DNA of 64,000 nt from Chthonobacter rhizosphaerae (GCF_013839525.1 NZ_JACDIS010000003.1:310001-374000); one strand, 5' to 3'; positions 43,778 through 52,898 are shown, numbered from the stretch's first letter. Notes: generated by a model from the letters alone, not told the origin. Translations and numbers: made by a program.

Positions 43778-45081
43778 GGCGAGGCCCCCTCCGCCGCGTC
43801 GCGCTTCTGGAACAGCTGCCGGAACACCGGATAGATGTCCTCCCGGCGCTGCACGCGGCGCATCTCGAACCGGGCGCCGGTCCGCTGGAGCGCCTCGTAG
43901 GTCCGCCACAGGGTGGTGTCGCCCTGGTGCTGCATGAATCCCATGTGGCCGCCGGGATCGCCCACCTGGAGATAGGCGAAATACTGACAGACCGGCAGGA
44001 TGTCCTCGCGCAGGAGCCGCGTCGTCCGCTCCCCGTCCGACGACATGTTGTCGCCGTCCGACGCCTGGGCGGCGTAGATGTTCCAGCTCGCCGGATCGTA
44101 GCGCTCCTCGACCACCCGCTTCATCTCCACGAAGGCGGACGACACCATGGTGCCGCCGGTCTCGGTGCCGCGGAAGAAGGTCTCCTCGTCCACCTCCTTG
44201 GCCTTGTCCGTGTGGCGGATGAAGACCACGTCCACGTGCTTGTAGCGCCGCGTCAGGAACACGTGCAGCAGCATGAAGAAGCGCTTGGCGAGGTCCTTCA
44301 TGTGCTCGCTCATGGAACCGGAGACGTCCATGAGGCAGAACATCACCGCCTGGGCGATGGGCTTGGGGAAGGGCTCGTAGCGCCGGTAGCGCAGGTCGAG
44401 CGGGTCGAGATACGGGATGGTGGCGCGCCGGCGGGTCTGGCTCTCCAGCTGCTTGCGCAGGGCCTCCACGGCGCCGGGCTCGGCGCCCTCCTCCTCCATG
44501 CGGCGGAGCGTCTCCTCCATCTCGGCGATCTCGTCGGCCTTCGGCCGCCGCATGGCGATGCGCCGCGACATGGAGACCTTGAGCGTGCGGGCAAGCGCCA
44601 GGTTCGCCGGCGAGCCGGACGTGGTGTAGCCGGCCCGGCGGATCCCCTCGGACTCCGTCAACGCGATGCGGCGCTTGGCGAGGTCCGGCAGTTCCAGGTC
44701 GTCGAGGAAGATGTTGAGGAACTCCTCCCGCGTCAGCACGAAGCGGAAGGCGTCCTCGCCGTCGCCCTGGCCGCCCTCGCGGCCGCTGCCCTTGCCGCCG
44801 CCGCCCTGGGGCCGCTCGATCAGGTCGCCTTCCACGTACTGCCGGTTGCCCGGCAGCACGATGTCGCGCTTGCCGCCGGACCCTGCGCGCCGCAGCGTCG
44901 GCTCGCGGATGTCGTCGACCGGGATCGAGACCTCCCCGGCCTGGTCCAGGTCTCCGATACCGCGGTCCTTCGTGCTCTCTCGCACGGCGCGCTGGACCAG
45001 TTCCTTGGCACGCCTCAGGAAGCGCTGCCGGTTCGCAAAGCTCTTCCCACCCGGGTTCAGCCGTCGATCGACGATGTGCAT
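43774..45081 (-). CDS. YeaH/UPF0229 family protein
   Basis: 435 residues. Start M-H-I-V-D-R-R-L-N-P-G-G-K-S is the conserved family N-terminus. A Gly/Lys-rich segment (G-G-G-G-K-G-S-G-R-E-G-G) near residue 95, and a von Willebrand factor A-like region with A-V-M-F-C-L-M-D-V-S-G-S-M-S (a MIDAS-type D-x-S-x-S site) near residue 245 and G-G-T-M-V-S-S-A-F near 310. It works with the PrkA/YeaG kinase in nutrient stress. Starts 25 bp after the prkA stop and is translationally coupled to spoVR. Confidence 0.93.
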   Translation of the reverse strand: MHIVDRRLNPGGKSFANRQRFLRRAKELVQRAVRESTKDRGIGDLDQAGEVSIPVDDIREPTLRRAGSGGKRDIVLPGNRQYVEGDLIERPQGGGGKGSGREGGQGDGEDAFRFVLTREEFLNIFLDDLELPDLAKRRIALTESEGIRRAGYTTSGSPANLALARTLKVSMSRRIAMRRPKADEIAEMEETLRRMEEEGAEPGAVEALRKQLESQTRRRATIPYLDPLDLRYRRYEPFPKPIAQAVMFCLMDVSGSMSEHMKDLAKRFFMLLHVFLTRRYKHVDVVFIRHTDKAKEVDEETFFRGTETGGTMVSSAFVEMKRVVEERYDPASWNIYAAQASDGDNMSSDGERTTRLLREDILPVCQYFAYLQVGDPGGHMGFMQHQGDTTLWRTYEALQRTGARFEMRRVQRREDIYPVFRQLFQKRDAAEGASP

Positions 45082-45106
45082 CCGTTGTCCCGTTCGCCGG
45101 CCACGA

Positions 45107-47050
45107 TCAGCCGGCTTGTTTGACCCGCATGTACCATTCCACCAGCCGCCGCACCTGCCGCTCGGTATAGCCCCGCTCGACCATGCGCTCGACGAAGTCG
45201 GCGTGCTTCTTCTCGGTGTCGCTGTCCTTCTTCGATCCGAAGCTGATGACCGGCAGCAGTTCCTCCACCTGGCTGAACATGCGCCGCTCGATCACGTCCC
45301 GGATCTTCTCGTAGCTCGACCAGGACGGGTTGCGCCCCTTGTTGGCGGCCCGCCACCGGAGAGCGAACTTCACCACCTCGTTGCGGAAGTCCTTCGGGTT
45401 CGCGATGCCCGCGGGCTTCTCGATCTTGGTCAACTCCTGGTTCAGGAGCTCCCGGTCCAGCATCTGCCCGGTGTCAGGATCCTTGAAGTCCTGGTCCTCG
45501 ATCCACGCATCCGCGTAGTCGATGTAGCGATCGAACAGATTCTGCCCGTAATCGTGGTAGGATTCCAGATAGGCCTTCTGGATTTCGTTGCCGATAAATT
45601 CGGCATAGCGCGGTCCGAGCTCGCCCTTGATGTATTCGAGGTAGAGCTTTTCAGTCTCCGGCGGCAGCTGTTCGCGGCGGAGCGCCTGCTCCAGCACGTA
45701 CATCAGGTGCACCGGGTCGGCGGCCACCTCCACGGTGTCGTGGTTGAAGGTGGCGGCCAGCACCTTGAAGGCGAAGCGGGTGGAGATCCCGTCCATGCCC
45801 TCATCGACGCCGGCGGTGTCCTTGTATTCCATCAGGCTGCGGGCGCGGGGGTCCACCTCGCGCAGGCTCTCGCCGTCGTAGACCCGCATCTTGGAGAAGA
45901 TGTTGGAGTTCTCGTGCGGCTTCAGGCGCGACAGCACCGCGAAACGGGCCAGCATCTCCAGCGTGCCCGGCGCGCAGGGCGCGGCGGCGAGCTCGGAGCC
46001 GCGGATCAGCTTCTCGTAGATGCGCTGCTCCTCCATCACCCGGAGGCAGTAGGGCACCTTGATGACGTAGATGCGGTCGATGAAGGCCTCGTTGTTCCGG
46101 TTCGTCTTGAACGACTGCCACTCCGCTTCGTTGGAGTGGGCCATGACGATGCCGGAGAACGGGATCGCGCCGATGTTCTCGGTGCCGATGTAGTTGCCTT
46201 CCTGGGTCGCCGTCAGCAGCGGATGCAGCATCTTGATCGGCGCCTTGAACATCTCGACGAACTCGAGAAGCCCCTGGTTGGCGCGGTTGAGGCCGCCGGA
46301 ATAGCTGTAGGCGTCCGGGTCCGCCTGGGACAGGGTCTCCAGCTTGCGGATGTCCACCTTGCCGACGAGCGAGGAGATGTCCTGGTTGTTCTCGTCGCCC
46401 GGCTCGGTCTTGGCGATCGCCACCTGGCGCAGGCGCGACGGCGTGACCTTCACCACCTTGAAGCGCGAGATGTCGCCGTCGAACTCGTCCAGGCGCTTCA
46501 GGCACCACGGGCTCATCAGGCCGGTGAGGCGCCGGCGCGGGATGCCGTAGCGGTCCTCCAGCATGGGGCCGGCGGTCTCCGGGTCGAACAGCCCGAGCGG
46601 GCTCTCGAACACCGGGCTCACCTCGTTGCCGGCCTTCAGCACGTAGATGGGATTGGCCTCCATCAGGGCCTTCAGCCGCTCGGCGAGCGACGACTTGCCG
46701 CCGCCGACCGGGCCGAGCAGGTAGAGGATCTGCTTGCGCTCCTCCAGCCCCTGGGCGGCGTGCCGGAAGAAGGACACGATCCGCTCGATCGTCTCCTCCA
46801 TGCCGTAGAACTCGGCGAAAGCCGGGTAGACCCGGATCGTCCGGTTCATGAAAATGCGGCCGAGCCGCGGGTCCCGGGAGGTGTCGACCAGCTCCGGTTC
46901 GCCGATCGCGTCCAGGATCCGTTCGGGCGCGCTGGCGTACGCTTTCGGATCGGCCTTACACAGGTCGAGGTATTCGGACAGCGTCATCTCCACGCTGCGC
47001 CGCGTCTGGTGAACCCGAGCCAAATCCGAAAACACGTCAGTCGCTGTCAT
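45107..47050 (-). CDS. prkA: PrkA/YeaG-type serine protein kinase
   Basis: 647 residues from the ATG at 47050, preferred because AGGGACGG lies just upstream. An AAA-type PrkA domain with Walker A L-G-P-V-G-G-G-K-S-S-L at about residue 115, a long family-specific central part (G-S-E-L-A-A-A-P, E-W-Q-S-F-K-T-N-R-N-N-E-A-F-I-D-R-I), and the C-terminal PrkA kinase-like region to the end. In E. coli YeaG is needed during sustained nitrogen starvation. In Bacillus, PrkA acts as a protease or kinase during sporulation. First gene of a conserved three-gene operon. Confidence 0.95.
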   Translation of the reverse strand: MTATDVFSDLARVHQTRRSVEMTLSEYLDLCKADPKAYASAPERILDAIGEPELVDTSRDPRLGRIFMNRTIRVYPAFAEFYGMEETIERIVSFFRHAAQGLEERKQILYLLGPVGGGKSSLAERLKALMEANPIYVLKAGNEVSPVFESPLGLFDPETAGPMLEDRYGIPRRRLTGLMSPWCLKRLDEFDGDISRFKVVKVTPSRLRQVAIAKTEPGDENNQDISSLVGKVDIRKLETLSQADPDAYSYSGGLNRANQGLLEFVEMFKAPIKMLHPLLTATQEGNYIGTENIGAIPFSGIVMAHSNEAEWQSFKTNRNNEAFIDRIYVIKVPYCLRVMEEQRIYEKLIRGSELAAAPCAPGTLEMLARFAVLSRLKPHENSNIFSKMRVYDGESLREVDPRARSLMEYKDTAGVDEGMDGISTRFAFKVLAATFNHDTVEVAADPVHLMYVLEQALRREQLPPETEKLYLEYIKGELGPRYAEFIGNEIQKAYLESYHDYGQNLFDRYIDYADAWIEDQDFKDPDTGQMLDRELLNQELTKIEKPAGIANPKDFRNEVVKFALRWRAANKGRNPSWSSYEKIRDVIERRMFSQVEELLPVISFGSKKDSDTEKKHADFVERMVERGYTERQVRRLVEWYMRVKQAG

Positions 47051-47480
47051 GGCCGTCCCTACGTGCGGTTCATTTGAACGTATATGGAGGGTCAGCAACG
47101 GAACACGAGCGGCGAAGGTTTGGTTTCCGTCGACGCGTGAATGTTATTCCGCTCCGCCGTATCAGCATTCGAGAATGAGGTTAGGCTTCAGCCGTCGCGC
47201 CTGACAATCCCCAAAAGCGTGAACGACGCCCGCTGAACCCGGCCTGAGCGGTTCGAATTCGACCCCGCACAGGCCTGCAGGAACGATCTCAGGCCGCGTT
47301 CCCGCCGAAAAGATGGCGCGGCGGGCCGCGACGAAAAGACTATGCCGGCGAAATATGCGTGCATCATCGGAAACCTGCCGGCGCGGAACGGCCAGGAGAG
47401 CCCGGAGTGCCGCTCTGGTCAGGCCGGGCCCGCCGCCCTAAGGTTCCGCCCGTCAGCCGACCCGACCTGGAGGCGATCGC
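47051..47480. other. Divergent regulatory gap upstream of prkA
   Basis: 430 bp without a credible gene between prkA and the ankyrin gene, and less GC-rich than its surroundings. I see CATTC-GA-GAATG (47166-47177) and an 8 bp inverted repeat GGCCTGAG (47241-47248) / CTCAGGCC (47288-47295) around the palindrome CAGGCCTG. No sigma-54 (-24/-12) or EcfG-type (GGAAC...GTT) promoter with correct spacing could be found by eye. Confidence 0.4.
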
Positions 47481-48011
47481 GTGCAGAATCCCGACGAGCG
47501 GCCCACCCTCGACGACGCCACCATCGCGTTCGCCGGACGCGTGTTCCAGCATGCGCGGGCCGGCGACACCGACGAGCTCGACACCCTGCTCGTCATGGGG
47601 CTGCCGCCGAATCTGCGCAACGACAAGGGCGACAGCCTCCTGATGCTGGCGAGCTACAACGGCCGGCTGGAGACCTCGGCCGCGCTTCTGCGCCACGGCG
47701 CGGACGCCAATCTGGCCAACGACCGCGGCCAGACGCCGCTGGCCGGCGCTGCCTTCAAGGGCGACGCCGCCATGGTGCGCCTCCTCCTGGAGAACGGGGC
47801 CGTGGTGGACGCCGCCGCCCCGGACGGACGCACGGCCCTGATGATCGCCGCCATGTTCAACCGCCTGGACATCGTCGAGATCCTGCTCGACGCCGGCGCC
47901 GATCCGGCGGCCGTGGACGCGGGCGGTCTGACCGCCGAGGCGGTGGCCCGCGCCATGGGGGCGACGGACACGCCGGACCGCCTCGCCGCGGCCGTGGCGT
48001 CCGGGGGCTGA
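47481..48011 (+). CDS. Ankyrin-repeat protein
   Basis: 176 residues from a GTG at 47481 with GGAGG 7 bp upstream. Residues about 25-170 are four to five ankyrin repeats: D-T-D-E-L-D-T-L-L-V-M-G-L-P, then L-L-M-L-A-S-Y-N-G-R-L-E-T-S-A-A-L-L-R-H-G-A-D-A, T-P-L-A-G-A-A-F-K-G-D-A-A-M-V-R-L-L-L-E, and T-A-L-M-I-A-A-M-F-N-R-L-D-I-V-E. No signal peptide. A protein-binding scaffold whose partner is unknown. Similar short ankyrin proteins in proteobacteria accompany catalases or stress genes. Confidence 0.88.
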   Translation: MQNPDERPTLDDATIAFAGRVFQHARAGDTDELDTLLVMGLPPNLRNDKGDSLLMLASYNGRLETSAALLRHGADANLANDRGQTPLAGAAFKGDAAMVRLLLENGAVVDAAAPDGRTALMIAAMFNRLDIVEILLDAGADPAAVDAGGLTAEAVARAMGATDTPDRLAAAVASGG

Positions 48012-48163
48012 CGCCGGCGCCGCGTCCGGGAGCCGGGCGGCCGGGTTCGGGCGGCCGGATCTCGCCGAGGCGGGCCGGCACGGAACAGGCGCCTCCGCAC
48101 CGGCGTTGACGAGGGAGCCTTCCCGGACCGGTCCTGACGGTCCCCCTCGCCCGGAGCGCGTTC

Positions 48164-49312
48164 ATGAACAAGCTCGTCCTTTCCGGCGCCGTTGCGATCG
48201 GCGCCATTACCTCGACGCTCGCGCCGGCGTCGGCGGCCTGCATCCAGGACATCGCCCAGCTTGAATCCCGCATCATCGGACCGGCCGACGCCGCAGGCGC
48301 CAACACCGGCCCGGCCGCCGGCGCGCGCGCCGGCCAGGTCCGCGAGGGCGAGCCCGACTACGCGCGGGCGCTCGACGCCATCAACCGGGCCCGCGCCGCC
48401 AACGCGCAAGGCGACCAGTCGGGCTGCACCGACGCGCTCTCGGAAGCCCGGGCGGCCATCGGCGAGACCGAGGGCGAGGCCGGCGGCACAGGCACGGCCG
48501 GCGCCGGCGGCACCGGATCCGGCGGCACCGGGACCGAGGGAGCCGGCGGAACGGGCGCGGCCGGCACCGGCACGACCGGAACCGGCATCGGCACGACGGG
48601 CACGACCGGCGCCGGCACCTCCGGAACGGGGACGACCGGCACCGGGACGGAGACCGGCCTCGGCACCACCGGCACAGGCACGACCGGAACGGGAACGACC
48701 GGCACCAACACCGGGACGGAGACCGGCATCGGCACGACCGGCACCCCGGGCACGGGGACCACAGGCACCGGGATCGGCGCGGGCACAGGCGCTCCAGGTA
48801 CGGGCACCTCCGGAACGGGCACCACGGGCACCTCCGGAACGGGCGCGAGCGGCACCACCACCGGGTCCGGCGCGACAGGGACCGGCACGGGCACGAGCCC
48901 CATGGGCACGGGTGACGCCGAGACCGGCACGGCCGGCACGGGGGCGGGCGGCACCGGCACGTCCGGCGCGGCCGGCGTCGACGCGAACACCCCGGGCACG
49001 GACACCATGGGCACCGGCAACAACGCGCCGGGCACCGATGCGATCGGGTCCGACACCAACTCGCCCGGCTCGGACACCATGGGCACCGGAACCACGTCGT
49101 CCGGCCCGGACCTGATGGCGCCGTCGGGCACGGGCACCACCGGGGCCGGCTCATCCGGCACCGGCAGCACGGGTTCGGGCTCGACCGGAAGCGGTTCGTC
49201 CGGCGCCGGGTCGTCCGGCGCGGGCTCCTCCGGGGCCGGATCGTCCGGCTCGTCGGGCGGCGGTGCGTCCGGCGGTGGCGGCGGCGGCGGTGGAGGCGGT
49301 GGCGGCGGCTGA
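48164..49312 (+). CDS. Secreted Gly-Thr repeat protein
   Basis: 382 residues. Signal peptide (M-N-K-L-V-L-S-G-A-V-A-I-G, cleavage near A-P-A-S-A-A) followed by a small helical domain, about residues 26-105, with two cysteines and Y-A-R-A-L-D-A-I-N-R-A-R. Residues about 106-382 are low complexity: dense G-T-G/T-G-T repeats with Ala and Ser, shifting to G-S-S-G-A-G-S-S near the end and a run of about 13 glycines. I recognise no family. The length and composition suggest an extracellular or periplasmic elastic or adhesive polypeptide. Repeat number may vary between strains. Confidence 0.75.
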   Translation: MNKLVLSGAVAIGAITSTLAPASAACIQDIAQLESRIIGPADAAGANTGPAAGARAGQVREGEPDYARALDAINRARAANAQGDQSGCTDALSEARAAIGETEGEAGGTGTAGAGGTGSGGTGTEGAGGTGAAGTGTTGTGIGTTGTTGAGTSGTGTTGTGTETGLGTTGTGTTGTGTTGTNTGTETGIGTTGTPGTGTTGTGIGAGTGAPGTGTSGTGTTGTSGTGASGTTTGSGATGTGTGTSPMGTGDAETGTAGTGAGGTGTSGAAGVDANTPGTDTMGTGNNAPGTDAIGSDTNSPGSDTMGTGTTSSGPDLMAPSGTGTTGAGSSGTGSTGSGSTGSGSSGAGSSGAGSSGAGSSGSSGGGASGGGGGGGGGGGGG

Positions 49313-49784
49313 GGTCCGCCGCGGCTCCGCCGAATGCCGGCGTGACCCCGCCCGCGCGCGGTCACGCCCGTCCTGTCGCGCGCCGCCTGGCGCGACCCTT
49401 TCGTCCGCGGCTCCAGGCTCGCCCCGACCCGGCCGACCGGCGACGTCGGGCGAGCGATCGCGCACCACCGCGGACGTGATGTCTCAGGCCGGCGGACGCG
49501 ACAGCGCCGTCCACCTGGGTGACCTTAGCGACCGCTCCCGATCACCTATCCTTCAACGAAAACGTCGGTTCCCGGCCACGCTCCGGTGGTCCGCCGTCCC
49601 CCCCACCCGTCCGGGCTCGTCCTTCGGGGCGGTCCGGATCGCGCGGCCGTGCCCGGCGTGGGGCGGCCGGGGGCATGGCCTGAAAAACCTTTCTCGAGCA
49701 AAACGGGGCTCCGCCGCCTTGTCATCCCTTGTTCCTGAAAGGTACTGTTTGTCGCATGCATTCAGGCCACTCAGAGCGTCTCCG
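49313..49784. other. Gene-free gap
   Basis: 472 bp between the Gly-Thr repeat protein and the HWE kinase. No credible coding region, RNA or clear promoter was found. The last 60 bp before the kinase are less GC-rich (around 49733-49765) and are the likeliest place for its promoter. Confidence 0.45.
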
Positions 49785-51260
49785 TTGAATTTCCAGCCCT
49801 TTCTTGCCGGCGGCGGCGACATGGGGGAGCGAATCCGGGCTTTCGACTGGAGCTCGACCTCGCTCGGCCACCCGTCCGGCTGGCCCGAAACCCTGAGAAC
49901 GCTGATCCGTGTGATGCTGGCGTCGCGTCAGCCCATGTTCATCGCCTGGGGTCCGGAGCGCCGGATGCTCTACAACGACGGCTATGCGCCGCTTTGCGGG
50001 AACAAGCACCCCGGCGCGCTGGGACGACGGTTCGAGGAGGTCTGGGCCGACATCATCGACGACGTCGGGCCGATCATGGATGCCGCCTACGCGGGCGTTC
50101 CGACCTACATGGAGGACATCCAGTTCGTCATGCGGCGCTACGGCCGCGACGAGGAGACCCACTTCTCGTTCGGCTACACGCCCGTGCGCGACGAGGCCTC
50201 GGACACGGTCGTCGGCATGTTCTGCACCTGCCTGGAAATCACCTCGGAGGTGCTGCTCTCCCGCGAGCGCGAGCGGGAGGTGGCGCGCATGCGCGAACTG
50301 TTCGAACAGGCGCCCGCCGCCACGGCCGTCATGAGCGGGCGGGACCACGTGTTCGAGATCGCCAACGCCGCCTACATCCGCCTCGTCGGCAACCGCGACG
50401 TGATCGGCAGGCCGCTGCGCGAGGCGCTGCCGGAGATCGCCGAGCAGGGCTTCGAGACGCTGCTCGACCAGGTCTACGCCACGGGCCTCGCCTATGTGGG
50501 CAGCGACGTGCCGATCGAGTTCCGCCGCGGCGTCAACGCGCCGGTAGAGACCCGCATCCTCGACTTCGTGTTCCAGCCGATCCGGTCCGGCGGCGCGGAC
50601 AAGGTCCGCGGCATCTTCGTCCAGGCGGCGGACGTGACGGAGAAGCGGGCAGCCGAGAAGATGCAGCGGCTGCTCAACCAGGAACTCAGCCACCGCATGA
50701 AGAACCAGCTCGCGGTGGTGCAGAGCATCGTCACCCAGTCGCTGCGCAACGCCTCCAGCCTGGACGAGGCGCGGGGCAAGGTCACCGGCCGGCTCGAGGT
50801 GCTCGCCCGCGCCCATGACATGCTGCTCACCGGCAAGACCGAGCGGGCCACCATCGCGGACATCGTGGCGAGCGCCATCGGCCATCACGAGGACGAGCCC
50901 GGCCTGCGGTTCGACATTGAGGGCCCGCCCATCGAGTTCGGCTCCCAGGCCGCCCTGTCGCTCGCCCTCGTGGTGCAGGAACTCTCCACCAACGCGGCCA
51001 AGTACGGCGCCCTGTCGGTGCCGGAAGGACGCGTGACGATCCGCTGGAACGAGGCCGAGCTGAACGGCGAGCGGGCGTTGGACTTCGCCTGGAAGGAAAC
51101 CGGCGGCCCGCCGGTGTCGCCGCCGACCGGGCGCGGCTTCGGGTCCCGCCTGGTGCTCGGCGGCATCTCCGGGGCGGTCAGCCACCCGACGCTGGACTTC
51201 GAGCCGGACGGCCTGCGCTACCGGCTCCTGGTCTCGCTCGCGCGGGCCGCCCCGCGCTGA
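49785..51260 (+). CDS. HWE-family sensor histidine kinase with two PAS domains
   Basis: About 491 residues if translation starts at TTG 49785 (L-N-F-Q-P-F-L-A-G-G-G-D-M-G). The ATG at 49821 would remove 12 residues that are usually conserved. Two PAS domains (about 20-160 and 170-280) precede an HWE kinase core: the phosphoacceptor in E-L-S-H-R-M-K-N-Q-L-A-V-V (about 305), N-box E-L-S-T-N-A-A-K-Y-G, and F-A-W-K-E-T-G-G-P (the W-x-E of the name). No membrane segment, so a soluble sensor. HWE kinases often feed the PhyR/EcfG general stress response. No response regulator gene is adjacent. Confidence 0.88.
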   Translation: MNFQPFLAGGGDMGERIRAFDWSSTSLGHPSGWPETLRTLIRVMLASRQPMFIAWGPERRMLYNDGYAPLCGNKHPGALGRRFEEVWADIIDDVGPIMDAAYAGVPTYMEDIQFVMRRYGRDEETHFSFGYTPVRDEASDTVVGMFCTCLEITSEVLLSREREREVARMRELFEQAPAATAVMSGRDHVFEIANAAYIRLVGNRDVIGRPLREALPEIAEQGFETLLDQVYATGLAYVGSDVPIEFRRGVNAPVETRILDFVFQPIRSGGADKVRGIFVQAADVTEKRAAEKMQRLLNQELSHRMKNQLAVVQSIVTQSLRNASSLDEARGKVTGRLEVLARAHDMLLTGKTERATIADIVASAIGHHEDEPGLRFDIEGPPIEFGSQAALSLALVVQELSTNAAKYGALSVPEGRVTIRWNEAELNGERALDFAWKETGGPPVSPPTGRGFGSRLVLGGISGAVSHPTLDFEPDGLRYRLLVSLARAAPR

Positions 51261-51266
51261 CGGGGT

Positions 51267-52517
51267 TCAGGGCGTCCGCGTCAGGAAGGCCCGGACGGCC
51301 GGATCGTCCGCCAGGGCCGCCGCCCGGGCCCGCGCCTCCGCGGCGTCCAGGCCGCGGCCGAGGGCTTCCAAAAGATGGGCGCGGACGGCATGGAAGGGCT
51401 GATGGTCGGCGACCCGGCTCGCCGGCAGCCCGTCCGCGAGCGCCAACCCGTCCGACGGACGCCCCGCGGCGCCGAGCGCGGCCGCGAGCCCGAGCACGGA
51501 CCCGATGGTCGGGGCGATGGCCGCCAGCTGTTCGTGCAGGTGGACGAGCGCCGCGGACAGGTCGCGCCCGGTCACACGGGCGGCCACATGGGCCGACTGG
51601 ATCGCCGCCTCCAGCTGGAAGCGGCCCGGCGACCGGCTCCGCGCGGCGACCGACAACTGCTCCTCCGCCTCCACGATCATCGGCCGCGACCACCGGGCCG
51701 GGTCCTGGGCTGCCAGAGGCACGTAGGCGCCTTCCGGCGTCCGGCGCGCGCCGGATCGCGCCTCGCAGAAGAGCATGAGGGCCAGGAGCCCGCGCGCCTC
51801 CGCGTCGTCCGGCACGCCGTCCACCAGCACCCGCGCCAGCCAGATCGCCTCCTCGGTCAGCCCGTCCCGGTCGCCGCCGCCGGCGAGGACCGCCGCGTCC
51901 CAACCCGCGCCATAGGCCGCGAAGATGGCCTCGCGCACGCTGTCCGCCCGGGCGGGCCAGGCGCCCGCGTCGGGCAGGTCGAAGCGCAGGCCGGTGTCCC
52001 GGATCCGCGCCTTGGCGCGCACGAGGCGCTGGCTCATGGCGGCGGGGGCGACCAGGAAGGCCGCCGCGATGCGCCGGGCGTCGAACCCGAGCACGGTCTG
52101 GAGCATCAGGGGCGTGCGCGCCGCCGGGTCGATCGCCGGGTGCGCGCACACGAAGAGGAGGCCGAGACGGCGGTCGGCGAGCGGCGGCCCGTCGCCGTTC
52201 TCGCCGGCCCTCGCCATCAGGTCGAGCGTCGACGCAGCCTCCGCCCGCACGGCGCCGGACCGGGCGAGATCGATCAGCCGGTTGCGCGCCGCCGCCGTCA
52301 GCCAGCCGTCCGGGTTGGCCGGCACGCCCTGCCGGGGCCAGGACCGCAGGGCGGCCGCGAAGGCGTCGCCGAGGGCGTCCTCGGCGGCCGTCACGTCCCG
52401 GAACGCGCGGGCGAGGTGGGCGAGCAGGCGGCCGTAGGACAGGCGGGCCGCCCGTTCGGCCGCCCGCGCCGCCTCGTCCGCGAACGGCGCGCCATGAGCG
52501 TCCGGATGGGAGGTCAT
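51267..52517 (-). CDS. ECF42-type RNA polymerase sigma factor
   Basis: 416 residues from the ATG at 52517 with GGAG 6 bp upstream. N-terminal sigma region 2 (about 25-95; R-A-F-R-D-V-T-A-A-E-D-A-L-G-D-A-F), region 4 (about 135-185; A-A-F-L-V-A-P-A-A-M-S-Q-R-L-V-R-A-K), and a long helical TPR-like C-terminal extension that defines the ECF42 group. Group members are encoded next to a DGPF/YCII protein, as here (15 bp upstream of the sigma start, same strand), and have no classical anti-sigma factor. They probably respond to stress or antibiotics. The target promoters are unknown. Confidence 0.92.
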   Translation of the reverse strand: MTSHPDAHGAPFADEAARAAERAARLSYGRLLAHLARAFRDVTAAEDALGDAFAAALRSWPRQGVPANPDGWLTAAARNRLIDLARSGAVRAEAASTLDLMARAGENGDGPPLADRRLGLLFVCAHPAIDPAARTPLMLQTVLGFDARRIAAAFLVAPAAMSQRLVRAKARIRDTGLRFDLPDAGAWPARADSVREAIFAAYGAGWDAAVLAGGGDRDGLTEEAIWLARVLVDGVPDDAEARGLLALMLFCEARSGARRTPEGAYVPLAAQDPARWSRPMIVEAEEQLSVAARSRSPGRFQLEAAIQSAHVAARVTGRDLSAALVHLHEQLAAIAPTIGSVLGLAAALGAAGRPSDGLALADGLPASRVADHQPFHAVRAHLLEALGRGLDAAEARARAAALADDPAVRAFLTRTP

Positions 52518-52532
52518 GGCGCGCTCCAACGG

Positions 52533-52898
52533 TCAGGCCGGCGCCGCCATGGGCGGCAGCACGGGGCGGATCTCGGTCGAGCCGTAGCGCGCCGACGGAC
52601 TGCGGGCCGCCCAGGCGATGGCGGTGTCGAGGTCCGGAACGTCGACGATGAAATAGCCGCCGAGCTGTTCCTTGGTGGCCGCCACGGGCCCGTCCTGCAC
52701 CAGGCGCTCGCCGTCCCTGAGGCGGACCGTCGTGGCGGCGTGGGGCGCCTGGAGGGCGTTGCCGGACACCACGACGCCGCTTTCGGCGAGCGCGCCGACG
52801 TAGGACGTCCAGGCGCCCCAGTAGTCCGTCGCCATCTCGGGCTTGGTCCGGTCCGTGAACACGGCTTCCGGCTCGTAGAAGAGGATCATGTAGTGCAT
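52533..52898 (-). CDS. YCII/DGPF-domain protein, ECF42 partner
   Basis: 121 residues. M-H-Y-M-I-L-F-Y-E-P start, with the YCII core E-R-L-V-Q-D-G-P-V-A-A-T-K-E-Q-L-G-G-Y-F-I-V-D-V near residues 64-87. The D-G-P-x motif gives the family its name. Small ferredoxin-like fold. The catalytic role is unclear, and it is proposed to act with the ECF42 sigma factor. GGAG lies 9 bp upstream. First gene of the two-gene unit with the sigma factor. Confidence 0.92.
   Translation of the reverse strand: MHYMILFYEPEAVFTDRTKPEMATDYWGAWTSYVGALAESGVVVSGNALQAPHAATTVRLRDGERLVQDGPVAATKEQLGGYFIVDVPDLDTAIAWAARSPSARYGSTEIRPVLPPMAAPA

Noticed and set aside
44666-47077. An 803-codon plus-strand frame opposite prkA
   Set aside because: Antisense shadow. 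PrkA on the other strand has a Walker motif and full-length family similarity.
47051-47300. EcfG-type promoter (GGAAC, 16-17 bp, GTT) upstream of prkA
   Set aside because: GGAAC and CGTT occur on the minus strand but only 12 bp apart, so the spacing does not fit.
48480-49300. Possible CRISPR-like array in the Gly-Thr region
   Set aside because: The repeats are short in-frame codon repeats without constant-length unique spacers, and no cas genes are present.
48358-49365. A Val-Pro repeat protein on the minus strand
   Set aside because: It is the reverse complement of the Gly-Thr repeats (GGC ACC and GGT GCC codons give Pro-Val on the other strand). It has no signal peptide or ribosome site, whereas the plus-strand frame has both a signal peptide and a structured domain.
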